From the NCBI GenBank assembly GCA_016705545.1, contig JADIYA010000017.1, forward strand, positions 1 to 64,000: a stretch of DNA of 64,000 bases, in the 5' to 3' direction. The DNA is from Flavobacteriales bacterium (GTDB lineage Bacteria; Bacteroidota; Bacteroidia; Flavobacteriales_F; PHOS-HE28). The notes under the pieces are model-generated. The model searched no databases. It was not told where the DNA came from and was given only the letters and a program-made list of their open reading frames with translations. The translations under genes were made by a program, and so were the position numbers. The first letter of the stretch is position 1. Each line of letters begins with the position of its first letter. Positions 35,289 to 43,413 of the stretch are shown piece after piece.

Positions 35289-35312
35289 AAGGGCCGCCTT
35301 GCAGCAGCCCTT
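35289..35312 (-). terminator. terminator after rplI
   Basis: On the minus strand AAGGGCTGC and GCGGCCCTT form a nine-pair stem (one T-G pair) with loop TGCAAG, followed by TCTCCTT. It lies 24 bases after the rplI stop and also faces the convergent bestrophin gene. Confidence 0.6.
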
Positions 35313-35335
35313 CGCTCATTGAATCATTCAGGTGC

Positions 35336-35782
35336 TCACTCTTCCACCACCTCGAAGGGGATGGTGCGCACCACGTCGCGGTGGAAGGCCACCTCGGCTT
35401 CGTACTTGCCGATGCTCTTGATGGCCTCGCCCTTGAGCTTGATGCTCTTGCGGTCCACCTCGAAGCCCATGGCCTTCAGCGCATCGGCGATCATGATGGT
35501 GTTCACGCTTCCGAAGATGCGGCCCTTCTCGCCCACCTTGGCGCCGATCTTCAGGAGCTTGCCTTCCACGCTTCCGGCCAGCGCCTCAGCGTCAGCCTTG
35601 ATCTTGGCGAGTTTATGCGCGCGTTGCTTCAACGTCTCAGCGACCTGCTTCTTCATGCTCGGCGTGGCCACATCGGCCAGCCCGCGGGGAAGCAGGAAAT
35701 TGCGGGCGTAGCCCTCGCGCACCTTCACCACGTCGTTGGCGTAGCCCAGGTGCTCCACGTCTTTCTTCAGGATGACTTCCAT
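35336..35782 (-). CDS. rplI: 50S ribosomal protein L9
   Basis: The 148-residue protein begins MEVILKKDVEHLGYANDVV with the L9 signature GYARNFLLPRGLA at about 29-41, followed by the long helix and the C-terminal rRNA-binding domain. It is the last gene of the rpsF-rpsR-rplI operon, 18 bases after rpsR. The length is normal for the family. Confidence 0.97.
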   Translation of the reverse strand: MEVILKKDVEHLGYANDVVKVREGYARNFLLPRGLADVATPSMKKQVAETLKQRAHKLAKIKADAEALAGSVEGKLLKIGAKVGEKGRIFGSVNTIMIADALKAMGFEVDRKSIKLKGEAIKSIGKYEAEVAFHRDVVRTIPFEVVEE

Positions 35783-35800
35783 GGCTTTTCGTGTGGAGGG

Positions 35801-36076
35801 TTACTTCATCATATCAGCCACGTACGGCATCAGGGCCAGGTGGCGGCAACGCTTGATGGCCTGCCCAACCTTGCGCTGGTACTTGAGGCTGGTGCCCGTA
35901 AGGCGGCGCGGAAGGATCTTGCCCTGCTCATTCACGAAGCGCAGCAGGAACTGCTCGTCCTTGTAATCGATGTATGTGATCCCCATCTTCTTGAAGCGGC
36001 AGTACTTGGCCTTCTTCGTCTCGATGGCGATCGGGGTAAGGTAGCGGATCTCGCCGCCGGCATTCTCAGTGCTCAT
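35801..36076 (-). CDS. rpsR: 30S ribosomal protein S18
   Basis: The 91-residue basic protein contains YIDYKDEQFLLRFVNEQGKILPRRLTG (read as two adjacent halves) and RKVGQAIKRCRHLALMPY, both diagnostic of S18. It pairs with S6 on the small subunit. The gene lies four bases after rpsF, consistent with joint synthesis. Confidence 0.97.
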   Translation of the reverse strand: MSTENAGGEIRYLTPIAIETKKAKYCRFKKMGITYIDYKDEQFLLRFVNEQGKILPRRLTGTSLKYQRKVGQAIKRCRHLALMPYVADMMK

Positions 36077-36080
36077 GGGT

Positions 36081-36437
36081 TCAGGCGTTGGCGGTTTCGG
36101 CGGATTGCTTCCGTTTGTTGCGCATGCGCTCGGCGAAGGCCTGATGGTGCTTGTCCATCTTGGTCGTCAGGAAGCGGATCACACGCTCATCGCGGCGGTA
36201 TTCGGTCTCGAGCTTGGCCACGAACTGCGCGTCGGCCTCGAACTCGATCAGGTGGTAGAAGCCCGTGGACTTCTTCTGGATGGGATACGCGAGCTTGCGC
36301 ATCCCCCAGTTCTCTTCATGTTGGACCTTTCCATGGCCTGCTTTGATCAGGTCTTTGAACTTCTTTACCGTCTCCTTTGCCTGGTCCTCAGACAAAACGG
36401 GAGTTAAAATGAAGACGGTCTCGTACCGGGTGGTCAT
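36081..36437 (-). CDS. rpsF: 30S ribosomal protein S6
   Basis: The 118-residue product (MTTRYETVFILTP, then the WGMRKLAYPIQKKSTGFYHLIEFE segment in two parts) is S6, with a Lys/Arg-rich C-terminal tail. An ATG at 36435-36437 is chosen; the frame continues 27 codons upstream into the promoter. It is the first gene of the operon and could be autoregulated through S6:S18 as in other bacteria, though I did not identify the RNA element. Confidence 0.96.
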   Translation of the reverse strand: MTTRYETVFILTPVLSEDQAKETVKKFKDLIKAGHGKVQHEENWGMRKLAYPIQKKSTGFYHLIEFEADAQFVAKLETEYRRDERVIRFLTTKMDKHHQAFAERMRNKRKQSAETANA

Positions 36438-36464
36438 GTTGACTGTTCGGTTGAAAATGGGCCG

Positions 36465-36472
36465 CGAATGTA
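36465..36472 (-). promoter_or_regulatory. -7 box (TACATTCG) of the rpsF operon
   Basis: TACATTCGCGGCCC on the minus strand is identical over 14 bases to the element before tRNA-Val. It lies 27 bases before the rpsF ATG. Confidence 0.5.
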
Positions 36473-36594
36473 GCAGGCAGAACCTTACGCTCGGTCGATT
36501 GACCGCTTTGCGGACCATTTGGGCCTCTGCCCAACGAGCAGCGCCGCCGTTCCGAGCGGCTTACCTCAATGCGCAACTGACTGGCGGTCAGCCA

Positions 36595-37902
36595 TCAATG
36601 CCACATGAGCCAGAAAGCGATGATGCCCCCGAAATAGCCCAAGGCAGCTGGGAAGGCCATGCGCCGGACATACCACAGGAAGTCAATGCCAAGAATGCCC
36701 ATGGTAGCCACCCCCGCCGCCGATCCGATGATGAGGATGCTGCCTCCTGTGCCTGCGCAGTACGCGAGCAGTTCCCAGAAAGGGTGGTCCACGGGGAATT
36801 GCTCCATCGGATACATGCCCATCGCCGCAGCGACGAGCGGGACATTGTCCACCACCGCGCTCAATACACCGATGACCGTGTTCACCGCGTAGATGCTCCC
36901 CAGCTTGGCGTCGAGCAGATGGGCAGTGTCAGTGAGGTGGCCCGCTACCTGAAGGCCTGAAACCGCGGTGAGGATACCAAGGAAGAACAGCACGCTCGGC
37001 ACATCGATGCGTCGCAGCACCGAGGTCACCAGCAGGTGGCCCTTGTCGGTCTCAATCGTGTTCATATGCATGATCTCGGTCACGATCCACAGAATGCTGA
37101 GGCCGAGCAGGATGCCCATGTAGGGCGGCAGATGCGTGTACGTCTTGAACAGCGGCACGCCAAGAAGAGCCACGAGTCCCAATACGAAAACGAGCTGCTG
37201 CTTGCCTCGCGAAACGGATTTGTGCCCGGGATTGTCCTCGGCTAATGCATCGGGTCGTTGGATCGTGCCCTTGAACGTGAAGGTGAACCAGATCAGCGGC
37301 AGCACGAGGCACACGAGGCTGGGCACGATGAGCTTGGCGATGATGTTCCCGGTGGTCACTTGACCGCCGATCCAGAGCATGATAGTGGTCACATCGCCGA
37401 TGGGGCTCCAAGCGCCACCGGCGTTGGCCGCGATGATCACCATGCCCGCGAATGTCCACAGGTCATTCTTGTCCTTGATGAGCTTCCGCAGCAGCGCGCA
37501 CATCACGATTGCGGTCGTCATGTTATCCAATGCAGCACTCAAGAAGAACGTGATGATGCTGAGGACCCACATCAGGGTCACCTTGTTGGTGCCTTTGATC
37601 CGATCCGTTATCACGCGGAAGCCCTCGTGAGCGTCCACAAGCTCCACAATGGTCATGGCACCCATGAGGAAGAAAAGGATGCTCGCAATATCACCGAGGT
37701 GATGCATCAGCTCCTCGACTAGCCCTTCCGTTCCGGCATGGCCCTGCGTGGCACCGAAGAGATCATGCTGACCGACCATCAACAGCACCCAGATAAGTAC
37801 ACCCGTCAACAACGCGGTTGCGGCCTTGTTGATTCGAAGCGGGTGCTCGAGGGCGATGCCCAAGTAACCGACAATGAAGACGATGCCGATGAGCATATAC
37901 AT
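36595..37902 (-). CDS. nhaD: Na+/H+ antiporter, NhaD family
   Basis: The 435-residue protein has about twelve membrane helices and fits NhaD of the ion transporter superfamily: LSAALDNMTTAIVMCALLRKL, NAGGAWSPIGDVTTIMLW and SAVVDNVPLVAAAMGMY. It exports Na+ or Li+ in exchange for H+. It is intact and lies directly downstream of a closely similar, frameshifted copy (37999-39316), so the pair arose by tandem duplication. A CACATTTG box lies shortly upstream. Confidence 0.92.
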   Translation of the reverse strand: MYMLIGIVFIVGYLGIALEHPLRINKAATALLTGVLIWVLLMVGQHDLFGATQGHAGTEGLVEELMHHLGDIASILFFLMGAMTIVELVDAHEGFRVITDRIKGTNKVTLMWVLSIITFFLSAALDNMTTAIVMCALLRKLIKDKNDLWTFAGMVIIAANAGGAWSPIGDVTTIMLWIGGQVTTGNIIAKLIVPSLVCLVLPLIWFTFTFKGTIQRPDALAEDNPGHKSVSRGKQQLVFVLGLVALLGVPLFKTYTHLPPYMGILLGLSILWIVTEIMHMNTIETDKGHLLVTSVLRRIDVPSVLFFLGILTAVSGLQVAGHLTDTAHLLDAKLGSIYAVNTVIGVLSAVVDNVPLVAAAMGMYPMEQFPVDHPFWELLAYCAGTGGSILIIGSAAGVATMGILGIDFLWYVRRMAFPAALGYFGGIIAFWLMWH

Positions 37903-37998
37903 GAGCGTGGGGGTTGGTGGGGCAAATGTGCGCGGTAGACCGCCGTTGGAGATCTCCTACGCCCTCGAATACTTACCGCAGGTTGTTGATGACCTGCT

Positions 37999-39316
37999 TC
38001 AGGACCAGAGCAGCCAGAAGCTCAAGATTGCCCCCATGTAGCCGATGGCCGCAGGCAGCGCGATCCGCTTGAAATACCAGATGAAATCGATGTGCATGAT
38101 GCCCATGGCGGCCACGCCCGCCGCAGACCCGATGATGAGCATGCTGCCACCTGTGCCCGCGCACAAGGCGAGCAGTTCCCAGAAGATGTGGTCGGCCGGG
38201 AACTGCGTCATCGGGTACATGCCTTGGGCTGCTGCCACCAGCGGCACGTTATCGACCACCGCGGAAAGCGCGCCGATGGCCCCATTGATCAGGAAGACAT
38301 TCCCCAAGGTGCGGTCCAGTGTTTCAGCCATCAACGTAAGATGCCCCGCCACCTGCAGGCCAGATACCGCTACCAGGATGCCCAGGAAGAAGAGCACGCT
38401 GGGCAGGTCGATCCGGCGCAATACAGATGTCACCATCAAATGGCCACGCTGATCGACACCGTGGCGCATGTGGATCATCTCCGTGTACACCCAGAGGATG
38501 CCCAGGCCGAGCATGATGCCCATGAAAGGTGGCAGGTGGGTGACAGCTTTGAACACCGGCACGAAGAGCAATGCGCCCACGCCCAGGATGAAGACCATGG
38601 TCCGCTCGTTCGGGGTAACGCCACTGCCGTGATTGCCGTGATGCCCTTGGTCGATCACTGAATCCGGCCGCTCCACATGGCCCTTCAGCGTGCGGCCGAT
38701 CCAGAGCAAGGGCAGCACCAGGCACACCAGGCTTGGGATGAGCAGCTTGACAATGATGTTCACCGTGGTCACTTGGCCTTTCACCCAGAGCATGATGGTG
38801 GTGACATCGCCGATGGGGCTCCATGCCCCGCCCGCATTGGCCGAGATCACCACCATGCCGGCGAAGACCCAGAGCGTCTCCTTGTCCTTGATCAGCTTCC
38901 GCAAGAGCGCGCACATCACGATGGTGGTGGTGAGGTTATCGAGCGCGGCGCTCAGGAAGAACGTGATGATGCTGATGATCCAGAGCAGCTGCGTCTTCTT
39001 CGTTGCGCTGATGATCCGGTCGGTTCACGCGGAACCCTTCATGCACATCCACCAGCTCCACGATCGTCATGGCGCCCATCAAGAAGAACAGTATGCTGCC
39101 GATATCACCCAAGTGATGCAGCAGATGCGCATTAAGGCCAGCATGGTCGGCATGGGCCGGGTCGCCATGGAAGATGGCCTCGCGGCCAAGGAGAAGGATG
39201 GTCCAGACCACCGCGCCCGTGAGGATGGCGCTGGCGGCCTTGTTGATGCGCAGCGGATGCTCCAGCGCGATGGCGAAGTAGCCGATAACGAAAACAACGG
39301 CCATTAGGATGAACAT
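37999..39316 (-). pseudogene. nhaD: second nhaD copy with a two-base deletion
   Basis: The 5' part (from ATG 39314-39316) reads as NhaD to HEGFRV, then leaves frame; from about 39020 leftward the NhaD sequence resumes in another frame through to the stop at 37999. The intact neighbour has TTATCACGCGG (plus strand) where this copy has TTCACGCGG, so an AT was lost near 39024. With two bases restored the protein would be 439 residues, nearly the length of its paralogue. Both frames otherwise show strong conservation, so the lesion is recent or an assembly error. A TAATCTTG box lies just upstream. Confidence 0.88.
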
Positions 39317-39401
39317 GCAAGGGCGGTTTCTCGACGGCAAGATTAAGGCGCGCTCAATGAAGGTCATGAGCACTGCGGACACCTTGCCGAACGCATAAGG
39401 T

Positions 39402-39409
39402 TAAACTTG
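39402..39409 (+). promoter_or_regulatory. -7 box (TAAACTTG) immediately before the CDF gene
   Basis: TAAACTTG ends four bases before the GTG start of the cation diffusion gene and is identical to the box at 1082-1089 before the thioesterase. A leaderless transcript starting at or beside the GTG is implied. Confidence 0.45.
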
Positions 39410-39413
39410 TTCC

Positions 39414-40415
39414 GTGCAGGCAAGAAGCGATATCCGTTTGCAAGCCGTGGTCCTCGGGGCTGGCACGGCCTTGATGGCGATCAAATTCACCGCTTGGTGG
39501 CTCACGCATAGCAATGCCATCCTCAGCGACGCGCTGGAGAGCATCGTGAATGTGGTGGCCGGGGCTTTCGCGCTGTACAGCCTCGTGCTCGCTGCCAAGC
39601 CCCGCGACCGCGAACACCCCTACGGACACGGCAAGGTGGAGTTCATCAGCGCTGGCATCGAAGGCGGATTGGTCGTTGTGGCGGGAGGCCTCATCATCTG
39701 GCGGGCCATCAGCGCCCTGCTCCATGAGCAGCACCTGCATTCGCTCAGCACCGGCATCGCGCTCACGGCCGTGGCAGGAGCAATGAACCTGTTGATGGGA
39801 CTCGCATTGCGGCGTCGTGGAAGGCAGTCGCGCTCGATCACCATGGAAGCCAGCGGCGCCCATCTGCTCAGCGATGCTTGGAGCACCCTGGCGATGCTGG
39901 TAGGGCTGGCCCTCATCGGCATCACGGGCCTGTTATGGCTCGATCAGGTGCTGGCCATCGGTTTCGCCGTGTACATCATCATCACCGGGCTGCGCATCTT
40001 CCGCCGGTCGGTTGCGGGCATCATGGATGAAGCCGACTTGGGCCTTGCCGCAGAGGTGATCGCCCGGCTCGAGTCCGCCCGACGTCCGCAATGGGTCGAC
40101 CTCCACAATTTCCGCATGATCAAGTATGGCAGCGTTCTGCACATCGATTGCCACGCCACGCTCCCGTGGTATTGGACGCTTGAACAAGCACATGACGAGA
40201 TCGCGGCAATCGAGCGATTGGTCAATGCGAGGGCTGCCTCCGGAGCAACGTCCTTCGCCCGGGAGGTGGAACTCTTCATCCACATGGACCCCTGCGTGCC
40301 TGCTAGTTGCGGAGTGTGCGCCTTGGCCGATTGCCCGCATCGCAAGGCCCCCGTGCAGCGGCGCATCGAATGGAACCTCCAGTCGGTGCTCGGGAATGCG
40401 AAGCACCGGGCCTGA
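39414..40415 (+). CDS. cation diffusion facilitator family transporter
   Basis: The 333-residue protein has six predicted helices with the CDF metal-site motifs: helix II SDALESIVNV, then HPYGHGKVEF, and helix V SGAHLLSDAWSTL. A C-terminal cytosolic domain ends with CVPASCGVCALADCPHR, a Cys/His-rich tail that may sense metal. Members export Zn2+, Fe2+ or Co2+ in exchange for H+. The start is a GTG at 39414, directly after the promoter box. Confidence 0.92.
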   Translation: MQARSDIRLQAVVLGAGTALMAIKFTAWWLTHSNAILSDALESIVNVVAGAFALYSLVLAAKPRDREHPYGHGKVEFISAGIEGGLVVVAGGLIIWRAISALLHEQHLHSLSTGIALTAVAGAMNLLMGLALRRRGRQSRSITMEASGAHLLSDAWSTLAMLVGLALIGITGLLWLDQVLAIGFAVYIIITGLRIFRRSVAGIMDEADLGLAAEVIARLESARRPQWVDLHNFRMIKYGSVLHIDCHATLPWYWTLEQAHDEIAAIERLVNARAASGATSFAREVELFIHMDPCVPASCGVCALADCPHRKAPVQRRIEWNLQSVLGNAKHRA

Positions 40416-40468
40416 GGGCGGCTTGGAACCAGCGAAGCACTTGGACCATGAATTTCCAGAAAACGAAA

Positions 40469-40486
40469 GAGCGCCTCGCGGCGCTC
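40469..40486. terminator. bidirectional terminator between CDF gene and tRNA-His
   Basis: GAGCGCC and GGCGCTC form a perfect seven-pair stem with loop TCGC. On the plus strand CTTCTTCT follows; on the minus strand TTTCGTTTTC follows, so it serves both the CDF gene and the tRNA. Confidence 0.7.
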
Positions 40487-40498
40487 CTTCTTCTATCG

Positions 40499-40573
40499 GG
40501 TGGTAGACCGGGCTTGAACCGGCGACCTCCGGAACCACAATCCGGCGCTCTAACCAACTGAGCTACAACCACC
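40499..40573 (-). tRNA. tRNA-His (anticodon GTG)
   Basis: The minus strand forms a cloverleaf with acceptor GTGGTTG/CTACCAC (one T-T mismatch at pair 6-67), D arm GCTC...GAGC, anticodon stem CCGGA/TCCGG with loop TTGTGGT, and T arm GCCGG/CCGGT. A genome-encoded G at position -1 and C at position 73 are present, as expected for tRNA-His. CCA is not encoded. Confidence 0.95.
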
Positions 40574-40616
40574 ACGTGCCGGATCGCTCCGGCACCATCC
40601 GTTCCCGGATGGGCCG

Positions 40617-40624
40617 CAAATATA
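40617..40624 (-). promoter_or_regulatory. -7 box (TATATTTG) of tRNA-His
   Basis: TATATTTG is a perfect match to TAnnTTTG, followed by CGGCCC as in the tRNA-Val and rpsF promoters, and lies 43 bases before the tRNA. Confidence 0.6.
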
Positions 40625-40673
40625 GCCGGAGCCCGCGCTCGCGTTATTGGCACCACGTACTTTGCCGCAACCC

Positions 40674-41834
40674 ATGCACGTGCTCCTGCTGCCCAAGTGG
40701 TATCCCGGCCGCAACGATCCCCAGCTGGGCGACTTCATCCGCAAGCAGGCGCTGGCGGCTAGCGCCTTCGTTCGCATGAGCGTGCTCCATATCGAAGCGG
40801 TGCGCGGCCTTGACGCAGATGAGGAGCAGGTCCTACGCGACGATGAAGGCGCCTGGGAACTTGCCATCCGATTCCGGGCCAGCACCATCGGCTTCGCTCC
40901 GATCCGCAAGGCCGTGAACTTCATCCGCTATGGGCGGGCCACCAGCCATGGTTGGGCACGAGTAATGAGCGAGCGCGGCAGGCCCGATCTGCTGCATGCC
41001 TATATCATGGTGAGGCCTGCGCTGTTCGCCTGGTGCTTGGCGCGTGGTCAGCGCGTGCCCCTGGTGCTGAGCGAACAGAGCAGCGAGTACATCGACGGCA
41101 CCTACGCGGGCAAGTCCTTCCTCTTCCACCGCTTCAGTCGCTTCCTCTTCCGCCGCGCAGCAACGGTCACGGCAGTCTCCGCGCATCTGGGTGAGGCCAT
41201 GCGCGCGCAAGGGCTTTGCGCCGCATACACCGTGGTGCCCAATGTGGTCCCCGGCCTCGAACGGCCCCTCCCGCCTATTGGCGCAGTCGGTCATTTCCTT
41301 GCGGTAGCCGACCTTGTGGACCGCACCAAGAACATCAGCGGCGTTTTGCGCGCTCTTGCCATTGCTCGCGGTCAAGATGATCGCGCGCACCTGACCATCA
41401 TTGGTGATGGGCCCGACCGCGAGCGATTGAATGGGATCGTTCACGACCTTGGCCTCATGGATCATGTGCATTTCCTCGGGCGGTTGCCGAATGCCGAAGT
41501 GCTTGACCGAACCGCCGAAGCCTTTGCCGTGGTGGTGAACAGCAACGTGGAGACCTTCAGCGTGGTCACCGGCGAGGCTCTGGCCCAAGGAAAGCCGGTG
41601 ATCGCTACACGCTGCGGAGGACCTCAAGCCTTCATCACCGAGGTGAACGGAATCCTGATCGAGCCGCGTGATGACGGCGCGCTCGCCGAAGCCATGCTCA
41701 AGCTCATGAGATCCGAAGCGGGATTCGACCCTCAACGGATCCGCGACACCGTGAGTGAGCGATTCAGCCCTGCGGCCGTCGGTCGTGCCTTCTCCCAAGT
41801 GTATGATCAAGCCATCTGCGTGAATGCCCATTGA
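40674..41834 (+). CDS. family 4 glycosyltransferase
   Basis: The 386-residue protein is a GT-B glycosyltransferase: N-terminal LLLPKWYPGRNDPQLGDFI, central VSAHLGEAM, and a C-terminal donor domain with IIGDGPDRERL, HFLGRLPNAEVLD and EALAQGKPVIATRCGGPQAFI. It uses a nucleotide sugar and probably extends a lipid-linked glycan. ATG 40674 is favoured over a TTG nine codons upstream because the Rossmann strand begins there. It overlaps the next gene by 11 bases, so the next three genes form an operon. Confidence 0.92.
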   Translation: MHVLLLPKWYPGRNDPQLGDFIRKQALAASAFVRMSVLHIEAVRGLDADEEQVLRDDEGAWELAIRFRASTIGFAPIRKAVNFIRYGRATSHGWARVMSERGRPDLLHAYIMVRPALFAWCLARGQRVPLVLSEQSSEYIDGTYAGKSFLFHRFSRFLFRRAATVTAVSAHLGEAMRAQGLCAAYTVVPNVVPGLERPLPPIGAVGHFLAVADLVDRTKNISGVLRALAIARGQDDRAHLTIIGDGPDRERLNGIVHDLGLMDHVHFLGRLPNAEVLDRTAEAFAVVVNSNVETFSVVTGEALAQGKPVIATRCGGPQAFITEVNGILIEPRDDGALAEAMLKLMRSEAGFDPQRIRDTVSERFSPAAVGRAFSQVYDQAICVNAH

Positions 41835-43413
41835 AATACGGATTTTCTGCATCGCCGGAAACGGCCTGCGCGCTTGGGAAGCGGAGTGCATCCGGAGATT
41901 GCGTGCCGTGCGTGGCGTTGAGCTCCTTGGCTGGTCGTCAGCACGTGAAATAATGCCCTCGGACTTTCATGAGAAGTGGACGCATGGGCGCTTTCGTCGC
42001 TTGGAGCGCGAGGCGGAAGCCAATGAGCTGCTCTCGACCATGCGCCACGGCCTTCGCGATACCGGTCTGGCAGAACTGAAGGAGGTCCCCGCCGATGCCG
42101 ATGTTCTGTTATTGCTCGGTGGCGCCGCAGCTCCGGCTAGCGGGCCTTGGGCGCAGCCTGGCCGTTGCTGGTGTTTCCGGAATGGTGATAGGACGGGCCC
42201 GCATGATGTGCTTCCAGGCATGCGTGAGGTGGTGCTGCAGCACAGCCACGTCGTCATGAACCTTGTTGATGCTGCGGATGGATCAGTGCTTCGCGAGGGA
42301 TACGTGCCCACCGAAACCGATCCCATTGCAACGGCCCGCCGCGCGGCCGACCTGGCGGCCCGCTGGCCAGCGGATGCAGCGCGTGCATGGGTGGCCAATG
42401 GCGCGCCCCCAGCGTCGCGGTCCGCCACCGCCCTTCGCCGGATCCCATTGCCGGGCGCGGTCAGCATGCTGCGCTATCACTGGCGCCGGCTCACGGGGGG
42501 GCCTCCGCGGAACGTGAGCAGCCCTGCGGGTGCCTGGAACATCGGCCTTCTCCATCAGCCCATCCATGTGCTCTTGCAAGAAGGGGGCAGCCGCAACGTG
42601 CGCTGGCTCCCGAATCCATCCAAGGGCAAAGCACGGCTCGAGCCTTTCGGCTACATCGACGCCGATGGCGAATTGAATGCGGTATACCGCAAAAGCAGCG
42701 AGAGCGGCAATGGTGGCGTGATCGCACGGTTGCGCCCAAAGCCCGATAACATCCTGAAGCGGTCGCGCACGATGCACGATGGCTTCGAGGACGCACGCTA
42801 TCCGTTCACGCTTGCCATAAATGGCACGGCGCATTCGCTGCTGTGCGATTTCAAGCGCGGCGAGGTGCTGCTGCTGCCCGTGAACAAGGCCAATGATGGC
42901 TACGACGAAGGGCCTGTATTGCTGGGCCATTCCCTTCACGCGCCAACGCTTTTCGCGCACGGAGGCCTTTGGTGGCTGATGGGCACGCGCGACCCGATGC
43001 CCGACGCCCAGCTGCATGCCTTCCATGCGCCTTCGCCGTTCGGGCCCTTCAAGGAGCATGCTTGCTCACCGGTGAAATGCGATGCGCGGCATTCAAGGCC
43101 TGCAGGAACACCCTTCGTGCATGATGGCCAGCTCTACAGGCCAGCGCTGGACGCCGCTGATCCCGAGCAGCTCGGAGTCTGGTTGAACCGGGTGACGCAA
43201 CTCGACCCGGAACGGTTCTCTGAAGAGCCTGTGCGCCGCGTCGATGGATTCCCGGCCACTGCCTACGGCATGGGCGTGCGCACGCTTAGCGCGATCGGCG
43301 AATTCACCCTGGTCGATGGAATGCGGAGCCCTGTGCTCTCCGCCAAGCGTGCGAATGCCAAGAGCGGCCGGAAGAAGCGCCGCCATCACGCCGAAGACGA
43401 CGACGAAGCATGA
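41824..43413 (+). CDS. two-domain protein with GINT1_N-like beta-propeller C-terminal half
   Basis: The 529-residue cytosolic protein has an N-terminal half of about 230 residues resembling a Rossmann/formyltransferase-like fold without motifs that I can assign. Its C-terminal half (about 235-510) resembles the N-terminal propeller-like domain of glucosamine inositolphosphorylceramide transferase: FEDARYPFTLA, GGLWWLMGTRD, SPVKCDARHSRPAGTPFVHDG and LYRPALDA. The last 20 residues are a basic then acidic tail. Gene overlaps on both sides place it with a GT4 enzyme and a flippase, so it likely modifies or builds a glycan. The reaction is not known. Confidence 0.65.
   Translation: MPIEIRIFCIAGNGLRAWEAECIRRLRAVRGVELLGWSSAREIMPSDFHEKWTHGRFRRLEREAEANELLSTMRHGLRDTGLAELKEVPADADVLLLLGGAAAPASGPWAQPGRCWCFRNGDRTGPHDVLPGMREVVLQHSHVVMNLVDAADGSVLREGYVPTETDPIATARRAADLAARWPADAARAWVANGAPPASRSATALRRIPLPGAVSMLRYHWRRLTGGPPRNVSSPAGAWNIGLLHQPIHVLLQEGGSRNVRWLPNPSKGKARLEPFGYIDADGELNAVYRKSSESGNGGVIARLRPKPDNILKRSRTMHDGFEDARYPFTLAINGTAHSLLCDFKRGEVLLLPVNKANDGYDEGPVLLGHSLHAPTLFAHGGLWWLMGTRDPMPDAQLHAFHAPSPFGPFKEHACSPVKCDARHSRPAGTPFVHDGQLYRPALDAADPEQLGVWLNRVTQLDPERFSEEPVRRVDGFPATAYGMGVRTLSAIGEFTLVDGMRSPVLSAKRANAKSGRKKRRHHAEDDDEA

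Noticed and set aside
40307..40561. plus-strand ORF crossing tRNA-His
   Set aside because: Its C-terminal part is the translated antisense of the tRNA; the rest is out of frame with the CDF gene.
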